Source of the DNA: Psychromarinibacter sediminicola
Lineage (GTDB): Bacteria > Pseudomonadota > Alphaproteobacteria > Rhodobacterales > Rhodobacteraceae
DNA length: 58,389 nt
NCBI RefSeq assembly: GCF_029168335.1
Contig: NZ_JARGYC010000028.1
Location: 1 to 58,389, forward strand
Direction: 5' to 3'
A program made the position numbers and the translations under genes. Positions 25,299 through 33,329 of this stretch are shown in pieces. Each line of letters starts with the position of its first letter. Position 1 is the stretch's first letter. A model generated the notes under the pieces. That model had not been told where the DNA came from and searched no databases. It was given only the letters and a program-made list of their open reading frames with translations.

Positions 25299-25302
25299 GG
25301 GC

Positions 25303-25992
25303 TCAGTCCTTGTCGGCGCGGGAGGAGGCCTCGGCGACCTCTTCCTCGGCTTCGTGGCTCACGATCAGGCTGTCGCGGCGGCCGGTGAACAGCTCCACCG
25401 TCGCCTGCAGCACGCGGAACAGGATCAGCGCCGCGGCCACGGGCAGCATCGTGTAGGGAATGACGCGCGGGAGCTTTTCGTACTCCTCGCCGTAGTTGAT
25501 GGCGTCCTCCAGCCAGCGGAAGATGCCCAGCATCGGCACCTGGTCGGTGACATAGAAGGCCCGGTCGCGGACGCCCTCGGCAAAGCCCGTGGGGAACCAG
25601 CGGCCCTCGGTCGGCTGCAGCGCGGCGAACGGCGCCCAGTAGTCCCACGCCCCCTTCAGAAGCAGGAAGGCATAGGCGATGCAGACCGCCGCCGAGATCA
25701 GCGCCAGCGCCTTGCGGCCGGCCGGCGGGAACAGGTTGGTCAGCGCGTCGACGCCCAGATGCGCCGTCACCTTGAACCCGTAGCTGATGCCGAACAGCAC
25801 CAGCCAGGCGAACAGGATCAGCGTGACCTCCAGCCCCCAGATCAGCGAGGAGTTGAAGCCGTAGCGCAGCACGACATTGGTGAATGTCACCAGCGTCATC
25901 AGCCCGAGAAGGATCGCGATGATGCTTTCCTCGAGCGTGTTGACGATGTGCCAGAGCCGGCTGCGGTTTGCGTGAATGGAATGGCCGCTCAT
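25303..25992 (-). CDS. dctQ: TRAP transporter small permease DctQ
   Basis: A 229-residue membrane protein with four helices: IIAILLGLMTLVTFTNVVLRY, EVTLILFAWLVLFGISYGF, ALALISAAVCIAYAFLLL and a last one near residue 190. A loop of about 50 residues between helices 3 and 4 (WDYWAPFAALQPTEGRWF) makes it larger than the 185-residue copy at 10.5 kb and is typical of the C4-dicarboxylate type. The start is separated from dctP by a strong hairpin (26019-26052). Confidence 0.92.
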   Translation of the reverse strand: MSGHSIHANRSRLWHIVNTLEESIIAILLGLMTLVTFTNVVLRYGFNSSLIWGLEVTLILFAWLVLFGISYGFKVTAHLGVDALTNLFPPAGRKALALISAAVCIAYAFLLLKGAWDYWAPFAALQPTEGRWFPTGFAEGVRDRAFYVTDQVPMLGIFRWLEDAINYGEEYEKLPRVIPYTMLPVAAALILFRVLQATVELFTGRRDSLIVSHEAEEEVAEASSRADKD

Positions 25993-26018
25993 GGCGGTGC
26001 CCCCCTCCCTGAATGCGC

Positions 26019-26052
26019 GGTGCGGACCGGGCCTCCCAACCCGGTCCGCACC
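26019..26052 (-). other. 13-bp perfect hairpin between dctP and dctQ
   Basis: GGTGCGGACCGGG (26019-26031) and CCCGGTCCGCACC (26040-26052) pair perfectly over an 8-base loop, 19 bases after the dctP stop. There is no T tract. Such intercistronic stems stabilise upstream mRNA or lower downstream expression, which would suit the excess of binding protein over permease in binding-protein systems. Confidence 0.75.
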
Positions 26053-26070
26053 CGTGGTCTCAAGATCGGA

Positions 26071-27081
26071 TCACATCGTCTCGTTGATCGACTGCGCCGC
26101 TTCGATGTTCTCGGCGCCGACGTCGCCCTCGAACTGGTCCCAGACGGGCTTCATCGCGTCGACCCACTGCTGGCGCTGCTCCGGCGTCAGCTGGCGCACT
26201 TCGCCGCCGGCGTCGATGATCGACTGCTTGGCCTCCTGGTTGACCTCGTAGCTCTCGGCGTTGCGCGCGGTCGTCACCTCGCCCAGGATCGTCAGGAACT
26301 GGTCGCGCACGTCGGGCTCCAGGCTGTCCAGCCAGTCGACCGAGGTCACGACGAGATAGTCGATGATGCCGTGGTTGGTCTCGGTGATGCCGTCCTGCAC
26401 CTCGAAGAACTTCTGGCCCCAGATGTTCGACCAGGTGTTCTCCTGCCCGTCGACGACGCCGGTCTGCAGCGCGCCGTAGACTTCCGAGAAGGCCATCGGC
26501 TGCGGCGAGGCGTCGAGCGCCTCCATCTGCGCCACCAGCACGTCGGAGGGCTGCACGCGGAACTTCAGGCCGGCGGCATCGTCGGGGGTCAGGAGCGGCA
26601 CGTTGGCCGAGAACTGCTTCATCCCGTTATGCCAGTAGGCCAGGCCCTGCAGCCCGCGCCGGGTCATCGAGTCCAGCATCGACTGGCCGGCATCCGAGGC
26701 CTGGAAGGCATCCACGGCGTCGATGTTCTTGAACATGAACGGCAGGTCGAAGATGCGGAACACCTTGGTGAAGGTCTCGAACTTCGACAGCGACGGCGCG
26801 GCCAGCTGCACGTCGCCCTGCAGCATCGCCTCCAGCACCTGGTCGTCGTTGTAGAGCGTGGAGTTCGGATAGACCTCCATGCACATGGTGCCGTCCATCT
26901 CCTCGTTCACGCGGTTCTTCAGCAGCTCGGCCGCGATGCCCTTGGGGTGACGGTCGGTGTTGGTGACATGGGCGAACTTGACGACGATCTCGCCGTCGTC
27001 GCAGGCGTCCTCCTGCGCGGTGGCGGCGCCGGCCGCCATGACGAGGGCGATGGCCGTCGTGGCCAGGGTGGTGACTTTCAT
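26071..27081 (-). CDS. dctP: TRAP transporter substrate-binding protein DctP
   Basis: A 336-residue periplasmic protein. The Sec signal peptide is MKVTTLATTAIALVMAAG, cleaved near ATAQ-ED (residue 23). The family motif GLKFRVQPSDVLVAQ is followed by PQPMAFSEVYGALQTGVVDGQENTW. Start 27081 follows GGAGG; the open frame upstream lacks sense. Of the three DctP proteins here this is the most like C4-dicarboxylate DctP, and it lies next to the dctBD genes. The promoter and a palindromic regulator site are at 27174-27322. Confidence 0.95.
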   Translation of the reverse strand: MKVTTLATTAIALVMAAGAATAQEDACDDGEIVVKFAHVTNTDRHPKGIAAELLKNRVNEEMDGTMCMEVYPNSTLYNDDQVLEAMLQGDVQLAAPSLSKFETFTKVFRIFDLPFMFKNIDAVDAFQASDAGQSMLDSMTRRGLQGLAYWHNGMKQFSANVPLLTPDDAAGLKFRVQPSDVLVAQMEALDASPQPMAFSEVYGALQTGVVDGQENTWSNIWGQKFFEVQDGITETNHGIIDYLVVTSVDWLDSLEPDVRDQFLTILGEVTTARNAESYEVNQEAKQSIIDAGGEVRQLTPEQRQQWVDAMKPVWDQFEGDVGAENIEAAQSINETM

Positions 27082-27173
27082 GGGGTCCTCCCGAAAGTGG
27101 ATATGAATTTCCTCCGTGGACCCGGCGGACCGGGCCTCGCCGGGATAGAACTGCCGTGGCGTCGCTTGGGCAA

Positions 27174-27202
27174 GTATTCGCTGGGCGTTCCGGTGCAATC
27201 AA
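27174..27202 (-). promoter_or_regulatory. Predicted sigma70-like promoter of the second dctPQM operon
   Basis: On the minus strand TTGATT (27202-27197) and GAATAC (27179-27174) are 17 bases apart, giving a leader of about 85-90 bases before the dctP ATG. I find no convincing sigma54 GG-N10-GC element in this spacer. Confidence 0.45.
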
Positions 27203-27304
27203 GATTCTTTCCCTGTTTTCAGGGCGTTGGAAGGGTCGCCAAAGGCGCATGGCAGCCGCGCGTTTTGCGAATGGGTGAATCCCCGCACAGGCGCATCGCC
27301 GGTC

Positions 27305-27322
27305 TGTGCGGGATTCCGCACA
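27305..27322. promoter_or_regulatory. Probable DctD-type binding site upstream of dctP
   Basis: TGTGCGGGATTCCGCACA is an 18-bp palindrome with one mismatch per half. A weaker related half (CCCCGCACAG, 27281-27290) lies close by. It is about 100 bases upstream of the predicted -35, an enhancer-like distance, and sits between dctD and dctP. Assignment to the adjacent response regulator is inference. The rest of the 27082-27443 spacer holds no gene. Confidence 0.6.
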
Positions 27323-27443
27323 GCGCGTCGGCCGTCCATAGGCGGGTTTGCGGTGTCCGGGCGCCGGCCGGCCCCGCCACGGTCGCCGCGATTCGCCCTG
27401 GGCGCGGAGACCGGGCGGACGCGCGCCGCCCGGCCAGTGTGGT

Positions 27444-28667
27444 TCAGCGATAGGCCTCGGCCCGCAGCCCGTGGCGGGCCAGCTTGTCGTAGAAGGTCTT
27501 GCGCGGCAGCTTCAGCGCCCGCGCCGCCTCGGTCGCGTTGCCGCCGTGCCCCTGCAGCGCCTCGATCAGGAGCGAGCGTTCCACCTGCGCCAGGCGTTCG
27601 GCCAGGCCCAGCTCCTCCTCCGGCTCCGCCTCGCCCAGCCCCATCGCGAAGCGCATGGCCGCGTTCATCAGCGCGCGCGCGTTGCCGGGCCAGTCCTGCG
27701 CCATCAGACGGGCGACGACGTCGGAGGGGATCTCGGGCACCGGCAGCGCCGCCTGTTCGCAGGCGATCTGCACGTAATGCCGGAACAGCACCGGGATGTC
27801 GTCGGGCCGCTCGCGGATCGACGGGATCCGCACGCGCATCACGTCGAGCTTGTAGAACAGATCCGGGTTGAACCGGCCCTCGCGCGCCTCCGCCTCCAGG
27901 TCGCGATAGGTTCCGGCGAGGATGCGGGCGCCGGGGTTGTCCTCCAGCAGTTCCAGCGCGGCGAACTGCGCGGCCGGGGGCAGCGCGGCCACCTCGTCCA
28001 GGAACAGCGAGCCGCCCTTCGCGGCCTCGAAGGCGGCCGACAGGGTCTCGGGCGTCTGGGTCGCCGCCGCGAGCTTCTGGAACGGCCGCTGCGCGGCGCC
28101 CGAGAGCAGGTGGATGACCTCGGCCACCTTGGAGGTGCCGGTGCCCGGCTCGCCGGTGATCAGCACCTCGGCCGAGGTCCGCGCCACGGCGCGCACCCGG
28201 TCGCGCAGCGCCTCGGCCACCTGGCTTTCGCCGTAGAGCAGCCGCGCCGCCGCGTCGCCGCGGGTCAGCTGTTCCTTCAGCCGCCGGTTCTCCAGCACCA
28301 GCGCCCGGGTCTTCAGCGCCTTCTCCACCACCGCCAGCAGGTCCTTCGGCGCGCAGGGTTTCTCCAAGAAGTCGAAGGCCCCCTCGCTCATCCCGCGCAC
28401 CGCCATCGGGATATCCCCCTCGCCGGTCAGCAGGATCACCGGCAGGTCGGCATCGACCGCCTGCACATGCTCCAGCAGGTGAAACCCGTCGCGCCCGGGC
28501 ATGCGGATGTCCGACACGACGACGCCGTCGAAGCCGGGCGCGATATGGTCCTTCGCCTCGATGAACGACCCCGCGAGCACCGGGTCCAGATCCGCCAGCT
28601 CCAGCGTCTGGCCCAGCGCCTCGCGCACCTGGCGGTCGTCGTCGACCAGCAGCACCCGCGCCGTCAT
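27444..28667 (-). CDS. dctD: DctD-type response regulator lacking the GAFTGA loop
   Basis: A 407-residue regulator. The receiver domain covers residues 1-120 (acidic DDD at 9-11, phosphoacceptor Asp53 in SDIRMPG, Lys103 in EKP). An AAA+ domain follows at about 140-340, then a Fis-type HTH (NATEAARALKLPRKTFYDKL). It strongly resembles DctD, but two things are missing. The segment between Walker A and Walker B is about 19 residues shorter than in DctD and has no ESELFGHExGAFTGA. Walker A reads GEPGTGTSK (172-180), so the usual GK lysine is replaced by Thr. Walker B (SLFLDE) and the RFNPDLFYKL region remain. It probably cannot activate sigma54 and may act on sigma70. It overlaps dctB by 4 bases. 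Confidence 0.9.
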   Translation of the reverse strand: MTARVLLVDDDRQVREALGQTLELADLDPVLAGSFIEAKDHIAPGFDGVVVSDIRMPGRDGFHLLEHVQAVDADLPVILLTGEGDIPMAVRGMSEGAFDFLEKPCAPKDLLAVVEKALKTRALVLENRRLKEQLTRGDAAARLLYGESQVAEALRDRVRAVARTSAEVLITGEPGTGTSKVAEVIHLLSGAAQRPFQKLAAATQTPETLSAAFEAAKGGSLFLDEVAALPPAAQFAALELLEDNPGARILAGTYRDLEAEAREGRFNPDLFYKLDVMRVRIPSIRERPDDIPVLFRHYVQIACEQAALPVPEIPSDVVARLMAQDWPGNARALMNAAMRFAMGLGEAEPEEELGLAERLAQVERSLLIEALQGHGGNATEAARALKLPRKTFYDKLARHGLRAEAYR

Positions 28668-30463
28668 GCCGCCGCCTCCGCCCCGACCGGCGCCAGTTCC
28701 ACGCGGAACACCGCGCCGCCGTCGGGGTGGTTGCGGCCGCGGATCGCGCCGCCGAAGCTCTGCACCAGCCCGTAGGAGATCGACAGGCCCAGCCCCATGC
28801 CCTCGCCCTGCCCCACCGCCTTGGTGGTGTAGAACGGGTCGAATATCTTCTCCGGCTCGGCGATGCCCGGGCCGGTGTCGCGCACCGTCAGCACCACCGG
28901 GTCGCCGGGCGCGACCGACAGCTCCAGCCGCCGTTCCGCCGCCCCGTCCATCGCGTCCACCGCGTTGGAGACCAGGTTCATCACCACCTGCTGCAGCCGC
29001 ACCTCGCCGCCGCGCACCATCACCGGGCCCTCGGGGCGGTCCCAGGCGACGGTCACGCCGGCCCGCGCCGCCTTGGCCTCTGAAATCTCCAGCGCGGCGT
29101 CGACCACCGCCACGAGGTCCACATCCACCACGTCGGCCCGCTCCTGCCGGGCGAAGGCGCGCAGGTTGCGGATGATCCGGCCCATGCGGCGGGCCAGCTC
29201 GCCGATCCGCGTCAGGTTCTCGGCCGCGCGCTCGGGCTTGCCGCGTTCGACGAAGACCGCGCCGTTGTCGGCGAAGGACTGGATCGCCATCAGCGGCTGG
29301 TTCAGCTCGTGGCTGATCCCGGCCGACATCTGCCCCAGCGCCGACAGCTTGCCCGCCTGCACCAGATCCGCCTGCGCCCGTTTCAGCGCCGCCTCCGCCT
29401 CGCGCCGCTCGCCCACCTCGCGCCGCAGGTCGGCGTTCACCGCCGAAAGCGCCTCGGTCCGCTCGGCCACCCGCGCCTCCAGCGCCGCGTTGGCGCGTTC
29501 CTCGATATCCAGCCGCTCCGCCAGCGCCCGGCGCCGCTCGGCCAGGTAGAACAGCAGCGCGCCGAAGGCCAGGCACAGCGCCGCCGCCACCGCCGCCTGC
29601 AGCGAGGCCAGCCGCAGCGCCGGCGCGAGGTTCACCAGGATCTCGGCCGTCATCCCGATCACCGGGCGCGGCTGCGTCAGGTGCAGCGCGTAGCGCGGCA
29701 GGTAGGGGCTGTCCTCCAGCGCCCAGAGGTCGTGCCCCCGAACCACCCGCTGCGCGCGCGCCGGAAAGGGCGAGAGCACGGCGCCGACATAGACCTCGTC
29801 GGGCATGTCGCCGTCGGGCGGCGCGGCGCGCACGCTCAGGGTCAGGTCGGAGCGGTTGGAGACGAAGACCACGCCGCGGGCGTCGGTGAAGATCACCGGC
29901 GAGGGGTCGGCGGGCCAGTTCCATTCCAGCTCGTCGACATTCACCCGCACCATGACGGCCCCGGCGGCCGGCCCCTCGGGCGAGAAGACCGGCGCGGCAT
30001 AGGTGAAAAAGCGCTGCGCGCTGTCGGCATCGACGCCGTGCTCCAGCCCCAGCGCCCCGTCCATCGCGCGGCGGAAGGCGCCGCTGCCGCCCACGTGGCG
30101 CGCCGCGAACGGGTCCGAGGCGGCGAGCACGCGGCCGGTGTCGTCGGCCAGCCACAGCCGCTGCGCGCCGCTGCGGTCGGCGAAGGCCTGAAGCAGCGCG
30201 TCGGCGGCGGCCTCGTCGCCGCCGGTGCCCAGCACCAGCGGCACCAGCACCGGGTGGTCGGCCACCAGCACGGCCACGTCCCGCACCCGCCGCAACTGCC
30301 CCGTCAGCCGGTCGGCGGCGAGCGACAGGTCGGCATGCCCGCGCTCCTCCAGCTGATCCAGCGCGGCGGCGAAGGCGATCCACCAGATCACCGCCGCGAA
30401 TCCGGCGACGGCCAGGAGGAACCCGGCCAGCACCGCCATGCGTCGTCGCAGCAATCGCCTCAT
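28664..30463 (-). CDS. dctB: DctB-type sensor histidine kinase
   Basis: A 599-residue membrane kinase. TM1 is at about 9-33 and TM2 at about 286-308, enclosing a periplasmic double-PAS/dCache-like sensor of roughly 250 residues, as in DctB. A coiled linker (about 320-370) follows, then the H box GQMSAGISHELNQPL (His385), the N box VVMNLVSNAVDAM, and the G boxes DTGPGIAEP and GMGLGLSIS. It would sense external C4-dicarboxylates and phosphorylate the DctD-like regulator. It is first gene of a dctBD operon lying directly upstream of dctPQM. Confidence 0.94.
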   Translation of the reverse strand: MRRLLRRRMAVLAGFLLAVAGFAAVIWWIAFAAALDQLEERGHADLSLAADRLTGQLRRVRDVAVLVADHPVLVPLVLGTGGDEAAADALLQAFADRSGAQRLWLADDTGRVLAASDPFAARHVGGSGAFRRAMDGALGLEHGVDADSAQRFFTYAAPVFSPEGPAAGAVMVRVNVDELEWNWPADPSPVIFTDARGVVFVSNRSDLTLSVRAAPPDGDMPDEVYVGAVLSPFPARAQRVVRGHDLWALEDSPYLPRYALHLTQPRPVIGMTAEILVNLAPALRLASLQAAVAAALCLAFGALLFYLAERRRALAERLDIEERANAALEARVAERTEALSAVNADLRREVGERREAEAALKRAQADLVQAGKLSALGQMSAGISHELNQPLMAIQSFADNGAVFVERGKPERAAENLTRIGELARRMGRIIRNLRAFARQERADVVDVDLVAVVDAALEISEAKAARAGVTVAWDRPEGPVMVRGGEVRLQQVVMNLVSNAVDAMDGAAERRLELSVAPGDPVVLTVRDTGPGIAEPEKIFDPFYTTKAVGQGEGMGLGLSISYGLVQSFGGAIRGRNHPDGGAVFRVELAPVGAEAAA

Positions 30464-30523
30464 GCCCGATGTCTAAGTCGCCACGCTTGCAATGGCCAGA
30501 TTCTTCGGGACAGGCTCGGGCCC

Positions 30524-31741
30524 ATGACCGAGCCCAAGCCTGACCCCATGCCCGAGATGCCGCGCCTGTCGCAATCCCCCACCGCACCCGCCTTCGTGCA
30601 GGACCCCTACCCGTTCTACGACCGGATGCGCGCCATGGGCCCGCTGGTCTGGTGGGAGGACTACGCGATGCCCTGCGCCGCTGGCGCCGCCGAGGTGAAC
30701 GCGCTGCTGCGCGACCGGCGGCTGGGCCGGGAAGTGCCGGCCGAGACGGCGCCGGACATCCCGGACCGGCTCCGGCCGTTCTACGACATCGAGGCGCATT
30801 CGATGCTGGAGCTGGAACCGCCCCGCCATACGCGGCTTCGCTCCCTCGTGCTGCGCGCCTTCACCTCGCGCCGCATCGCCGGCATGGCCCCCGAGATCGA
30901 GACCCTCTGTCACCGGCTGGTCGATGCCCTTCCCGCCGGCGAGGTCGACCTGCTGCCGGCCTATTGCACGCAGGTTCCGGTGATCGTGATCGCCCGGCTC
31001 CTGGGCGTGCCCGACAGCATGGCGCCCGAGCTCTTGTCCTGGTCGAACGCCATGGTCGCCATGTACCAGGCCCGCCGCGACCGCGCGGTCGAGGACGCGG
31101 CCTGTGCCGCCGCCGCCGAATTCTCGGACTTCATGCGCGGCTATGTCGCCGAGCGCCGCTCGCGCCCCGCCGACGACCTGATCACCCACCTGATCGCGGC
31201 CGAGGAGGACGGGGAACGCCTGACCACCGACGAACTCATCACCACCTGCATCCTGCTTTTGAACGCGGGCCACGAGGCCACGGTCCACGCCATGGGCAAC
31301 GGGGTGAAGGCACTGTTGGACCACGGCACGCCCCCGGACCGGCTGGCCTCCGACACGGTGGAGGCCACGGTCGAGGAGATCTTGCGCTACGACCCGCCGC
31401 TGCAAATGTTCACGCGCTACGCTTACGACGACCTCGACCTCTTCGGTCACCGCCTGACCCGCGGCGACCAGGTGGCGCTGCTCCTCGGCGCCGCCAACCG
31501 CGATCCGGCGGTGTGGCCGGACCCGGCCCGGTTCGATCCGGCGCGTCCGGTGAAATCGAACGTCGCCTTCGGGGCGGGGCTGCATTTCTGCGTCGGCGCG
31601 CCGCTCGCGCGGCTGGAACTGCAGGTCGCGCTGCGGGTGCTCTTCGACCGCCTGCCGGGCCTGCGGCTGGCCGCCCCGCCGCGCTATGCCGATCTCTACC
31701 ATTTCCATGGACTCTCGGCGCTCCCCGTCGTACCGGGCTGA
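30524..31741 (+). CDS. Cytochrome P450
   Basis: A 405-residue soluble bacterial P450. The I-helix oxygen-binding motif is LLNAGHEATV (AGxE-A-T), the K-helix ExxR is EEILRYDPP, and the heme loop FGAGLHFCVGAPLARLE carries the axial Cys356. There is no membrane anchor, so it needs a ferredoxin and reductase; neither is beside it. Start 30524 is divergent from dctB, only 60 bases away. The substrate is unknown. It is followed in the same direction by a PLP decarboxylase. Confidence 0.94.
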   Translation: MTEPKPDPMPEMPRLSQSPTAPAFVQDPYPFYDRMRAMGPLVWWEDYAMPCAAGAAEVNALLRDRRLGREVPAETAPDIPDRLRPFYDIEAHSMLELEPPRHTRLRSLVLRAFTSRRIAGMAPEIETLCHRLVDALPAGEVDLLPAYCTQVPVIVIARLLGVPDSMAPELLSWSNAMVAMYQARRDRAVEDAACAAAAEFSDFMRGYVAERRSRPADDLITHLIAAEEDGERLTTDELITTCILLLNAGHEATVHAMGNGVKALLDHGTPPDRLASDTVEATVEEILRYDPPLQMFTRYAYDDLDLFGHRLTRGDQVALLLGAANRDPAVWPDPARFDPARPVKSNVAFGAGLHFCVGAPLARLELQVALRVLFDRLPGLRLAAPPRYADLYHFHGLSALPVVPG

Positions 31742-31783
31742 GCCGCCCCACGCCGGACCGGGTCGGGCCGCCGACGGGGCGGC
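31742..31783 (+). other. Hairpin between the P450 and decarboxylase genes
   Basis: GCCGCCCC (31742-31749) and GGGGCGGC (31776-31783) pair over a 26-base loop directly after the P450 stop. There is no T run. It may be an intercistronic or weak termination structure. Confidence 0.4.
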
Positions 31784-31824
31784 GCCTCTTGCCAAAAGTC
31801 CTACCGCGTGAGCAGATGCGCGCC

Positions 31825-33222
31825 ATGAATCACGACGATCTGAGAGACTGGTCGAAACGCGCCGCCGACTGGGCGCACGACTATCACATGACCCTGCGCG
31901 ACCGCCCCGTGCGCGCGCAGGTCAGCCCCGGCGAGACCGCCGCGAAGCTCCCCGCGTCGCCGCCCGAGGCGCCGGAGAGCCCCGAGGCGATCTTTGCCGA
32001 TTTCGAGCGCATCGTGCCCGACGCGATGACGCATTGGCAGCACCCGCGCTTCTTCGCCTATTTCCCGGCCAACGCCGCGCCCGCCTCGATGTGGGCCGAG
32101 CAGCTGGCCAACGCGATGGCGTCGAACTGCCTGATCTGGCAGGCCAGCCCGGCCGCCACCGAGATCGAGCAGGTCACCACCGACTGGCTGCGCCAGGCCC
32201 TCGGGCTGCCGGAGGGGTTCACCGGCACGATCCACGACAGCGCCTCCACCTGCACCCTGTCGGCGGTCATCACCATGCGCGACCGCGCGACCGGCTGGGA
32301 CAGCGTGCAGGACGGGCTGACCGGCCAGGCGCTGCGGGTCTATGCCTCCGCCCAGACCCACAGCTCGGTGGACAAGGCGGTGCGACTGGCGGGCATCGGC
32401 CAGCGCAACCTGGTGAAGATCGACACCGACGCCGCGTACCGGATGGACCCCGCGGCGCTGGAGCGGGCGATCGAGGAAGACCGGGCGGCGGGACGCATCC
32501 CGGCGGGGCTGGTGATCTGCACCGGCGGGACCGGCATCGGCGCGCTGGACCCTGCGGCCGAGTGCATCGCGGTGGCGAAGAAGCACGACCTCTATGTCCA
32601 TGTCGATGCCGCCTGGGCCGGTTCGGCCATGATCTGCCCGGAGTTCCGCGCGCTCTGGGCCGGCGTCGAGGGGGCCGACAGCATCGTCTTCAACCCGCAC
32701 AAGTGGCTTGGCGTGCAGTTCGACTGCTCGGTCCAGTTCCTGGCGGACCCGGCCCCGCAGATCCGCTCGCTGGGGCTGCGCCCCGACTACCTGCAGACGC
32801 AGGGCCGGGACGAGATCGTCAACTTCAACGAATGGACCGTCGCGCTCGGCCGCCGGTTCCGGGCGCTGAAGCTGTGGTTCGTGCTGCGCGCCTATGGGCT
32901 GGAGGACCTGCGGACCCGCATCCGCAACCACGTCGCCTGGACCGAGGAGCTGGCCGAGGCGTTCCGCGCGACGCCCGGCTTCGAGATCGTGACCGAGCCG
33001 CGGCTGGCGCTGTTCTCGTTCCGCTACGCGCCCGAGGGCGGCGACGCGAACGCGGCGACCGAGGCGCTCCTGGCGCGGATCAACGACGACGGGCGGGTCT
33101 ATCTGACCCAGACCGTACACGAGGGCAAGTTCGTGATCCGGGTGACGGCGGGAACCTTCGACTGCACCCGCGACGACGTGATGGCGGTGCATGAGGTGGT
33201 CACGGAGCTTGCGCGCGCCTGA
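31825..33222 (+). CDS. PLP-dependent decarboxylase of the aromatic-L-amino-acid decarboxylase family
   Basis: A 465-residue group II decarboxylase (Pfam Pyridoxal_deC type). It has HWQHPRFFAYFPANAAPASM near residue 70, the GTIHDSASTCTLSAV region, HVDAAWAGSAM with the PLP-nitrogen Asp, and the Schiff-base Lys293 in NPHKWLG. Such enzymes decarboxylate Tyr, Trp, Dopa or related amino acids. The second-domain ending FDCTRDDVMAVHEVV is intact. The start could also be ATG 31816; neither has a strong ribosome-binding site. The substrate is not predictable. Confidence 0.9.
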   Translation: MNHDDLRDWSKRAADWAHDYHMTLRDRPVRAQVSPGETAAKLPASPPEAPESPEAIFADFERIVPDAMTHWQHPRFFAYFPANAAPASMWAEQLANAMASNCLIWQASPAATEIEQVTTDWLRQALGLPEGFTGTIHDSASTCTLSAVITMRDRATGWDSVQDGLTGQALRVYASAQTHSSVDKAVRLAGIGQRNLVKIDTDAAYRMDPAALERAIEEDRAAGRIPAGLVICTGGTGIGALDPAAECIAVAKKHDLYVHVDAAWAGSAMICPEFRALWAGVEGADSIVFNPHKWLGVQFDCSVQFLADPAPQIRSLGLRPDYLQTQGRDEIVNFNEWTVALGRRFRALKLWFVLRAYGLEDLRTRIRNHVAWTEELAEAFRATPGFEIVTEPRLALFSFRYAPEGGDANAATEALLARINDDGRVYLTQTVHEGKFVIRVTAGTFDCTRDDVMAVHEVVTELARA

Positions 33223-33266
33223 CGCGGTGCGCGGTGCGCGGCGGCCGGGGCGCGGCAAAGGCCCCG

Positions 33267-33306
33267 AAAACGAAAACGGGCCGGGGCGGCAATTGCCCCG
33301 GCCCGT
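33267..33306 (-). terminator. Intrinsic terminator of the outer-membrane protein gene
   Basis: ACGGGCCGGGGC (33276-33287) and GCCCCGGCCCGT (33295-33306) form a perfect 12-bp stem. On the minus strand it is followed by TTTTCGTTTTC. It serves the leftward barrel gene and may also stop the rightward decarboxylase transcript. Confidence 0.85.
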
Positions 33307-33329
33307 CCGGTTCTAGGGAGGGGTGAGGT

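Noticed and set aside
27082-27300. Sigma54 (-24/-12) promoter for dctP
   Set aside because: No GG-N10-GC element with acceptable flanks was found on the minus strand. A TTGATT-N17-GAATAC pair fits better.
27444-30587. Single 1047-codon frame through dctB and dctD
   Set aside because: Only the DctD end of this frame is real. The upstream part is out of frame with DctB, which has its own clear frame at 28664-30463.
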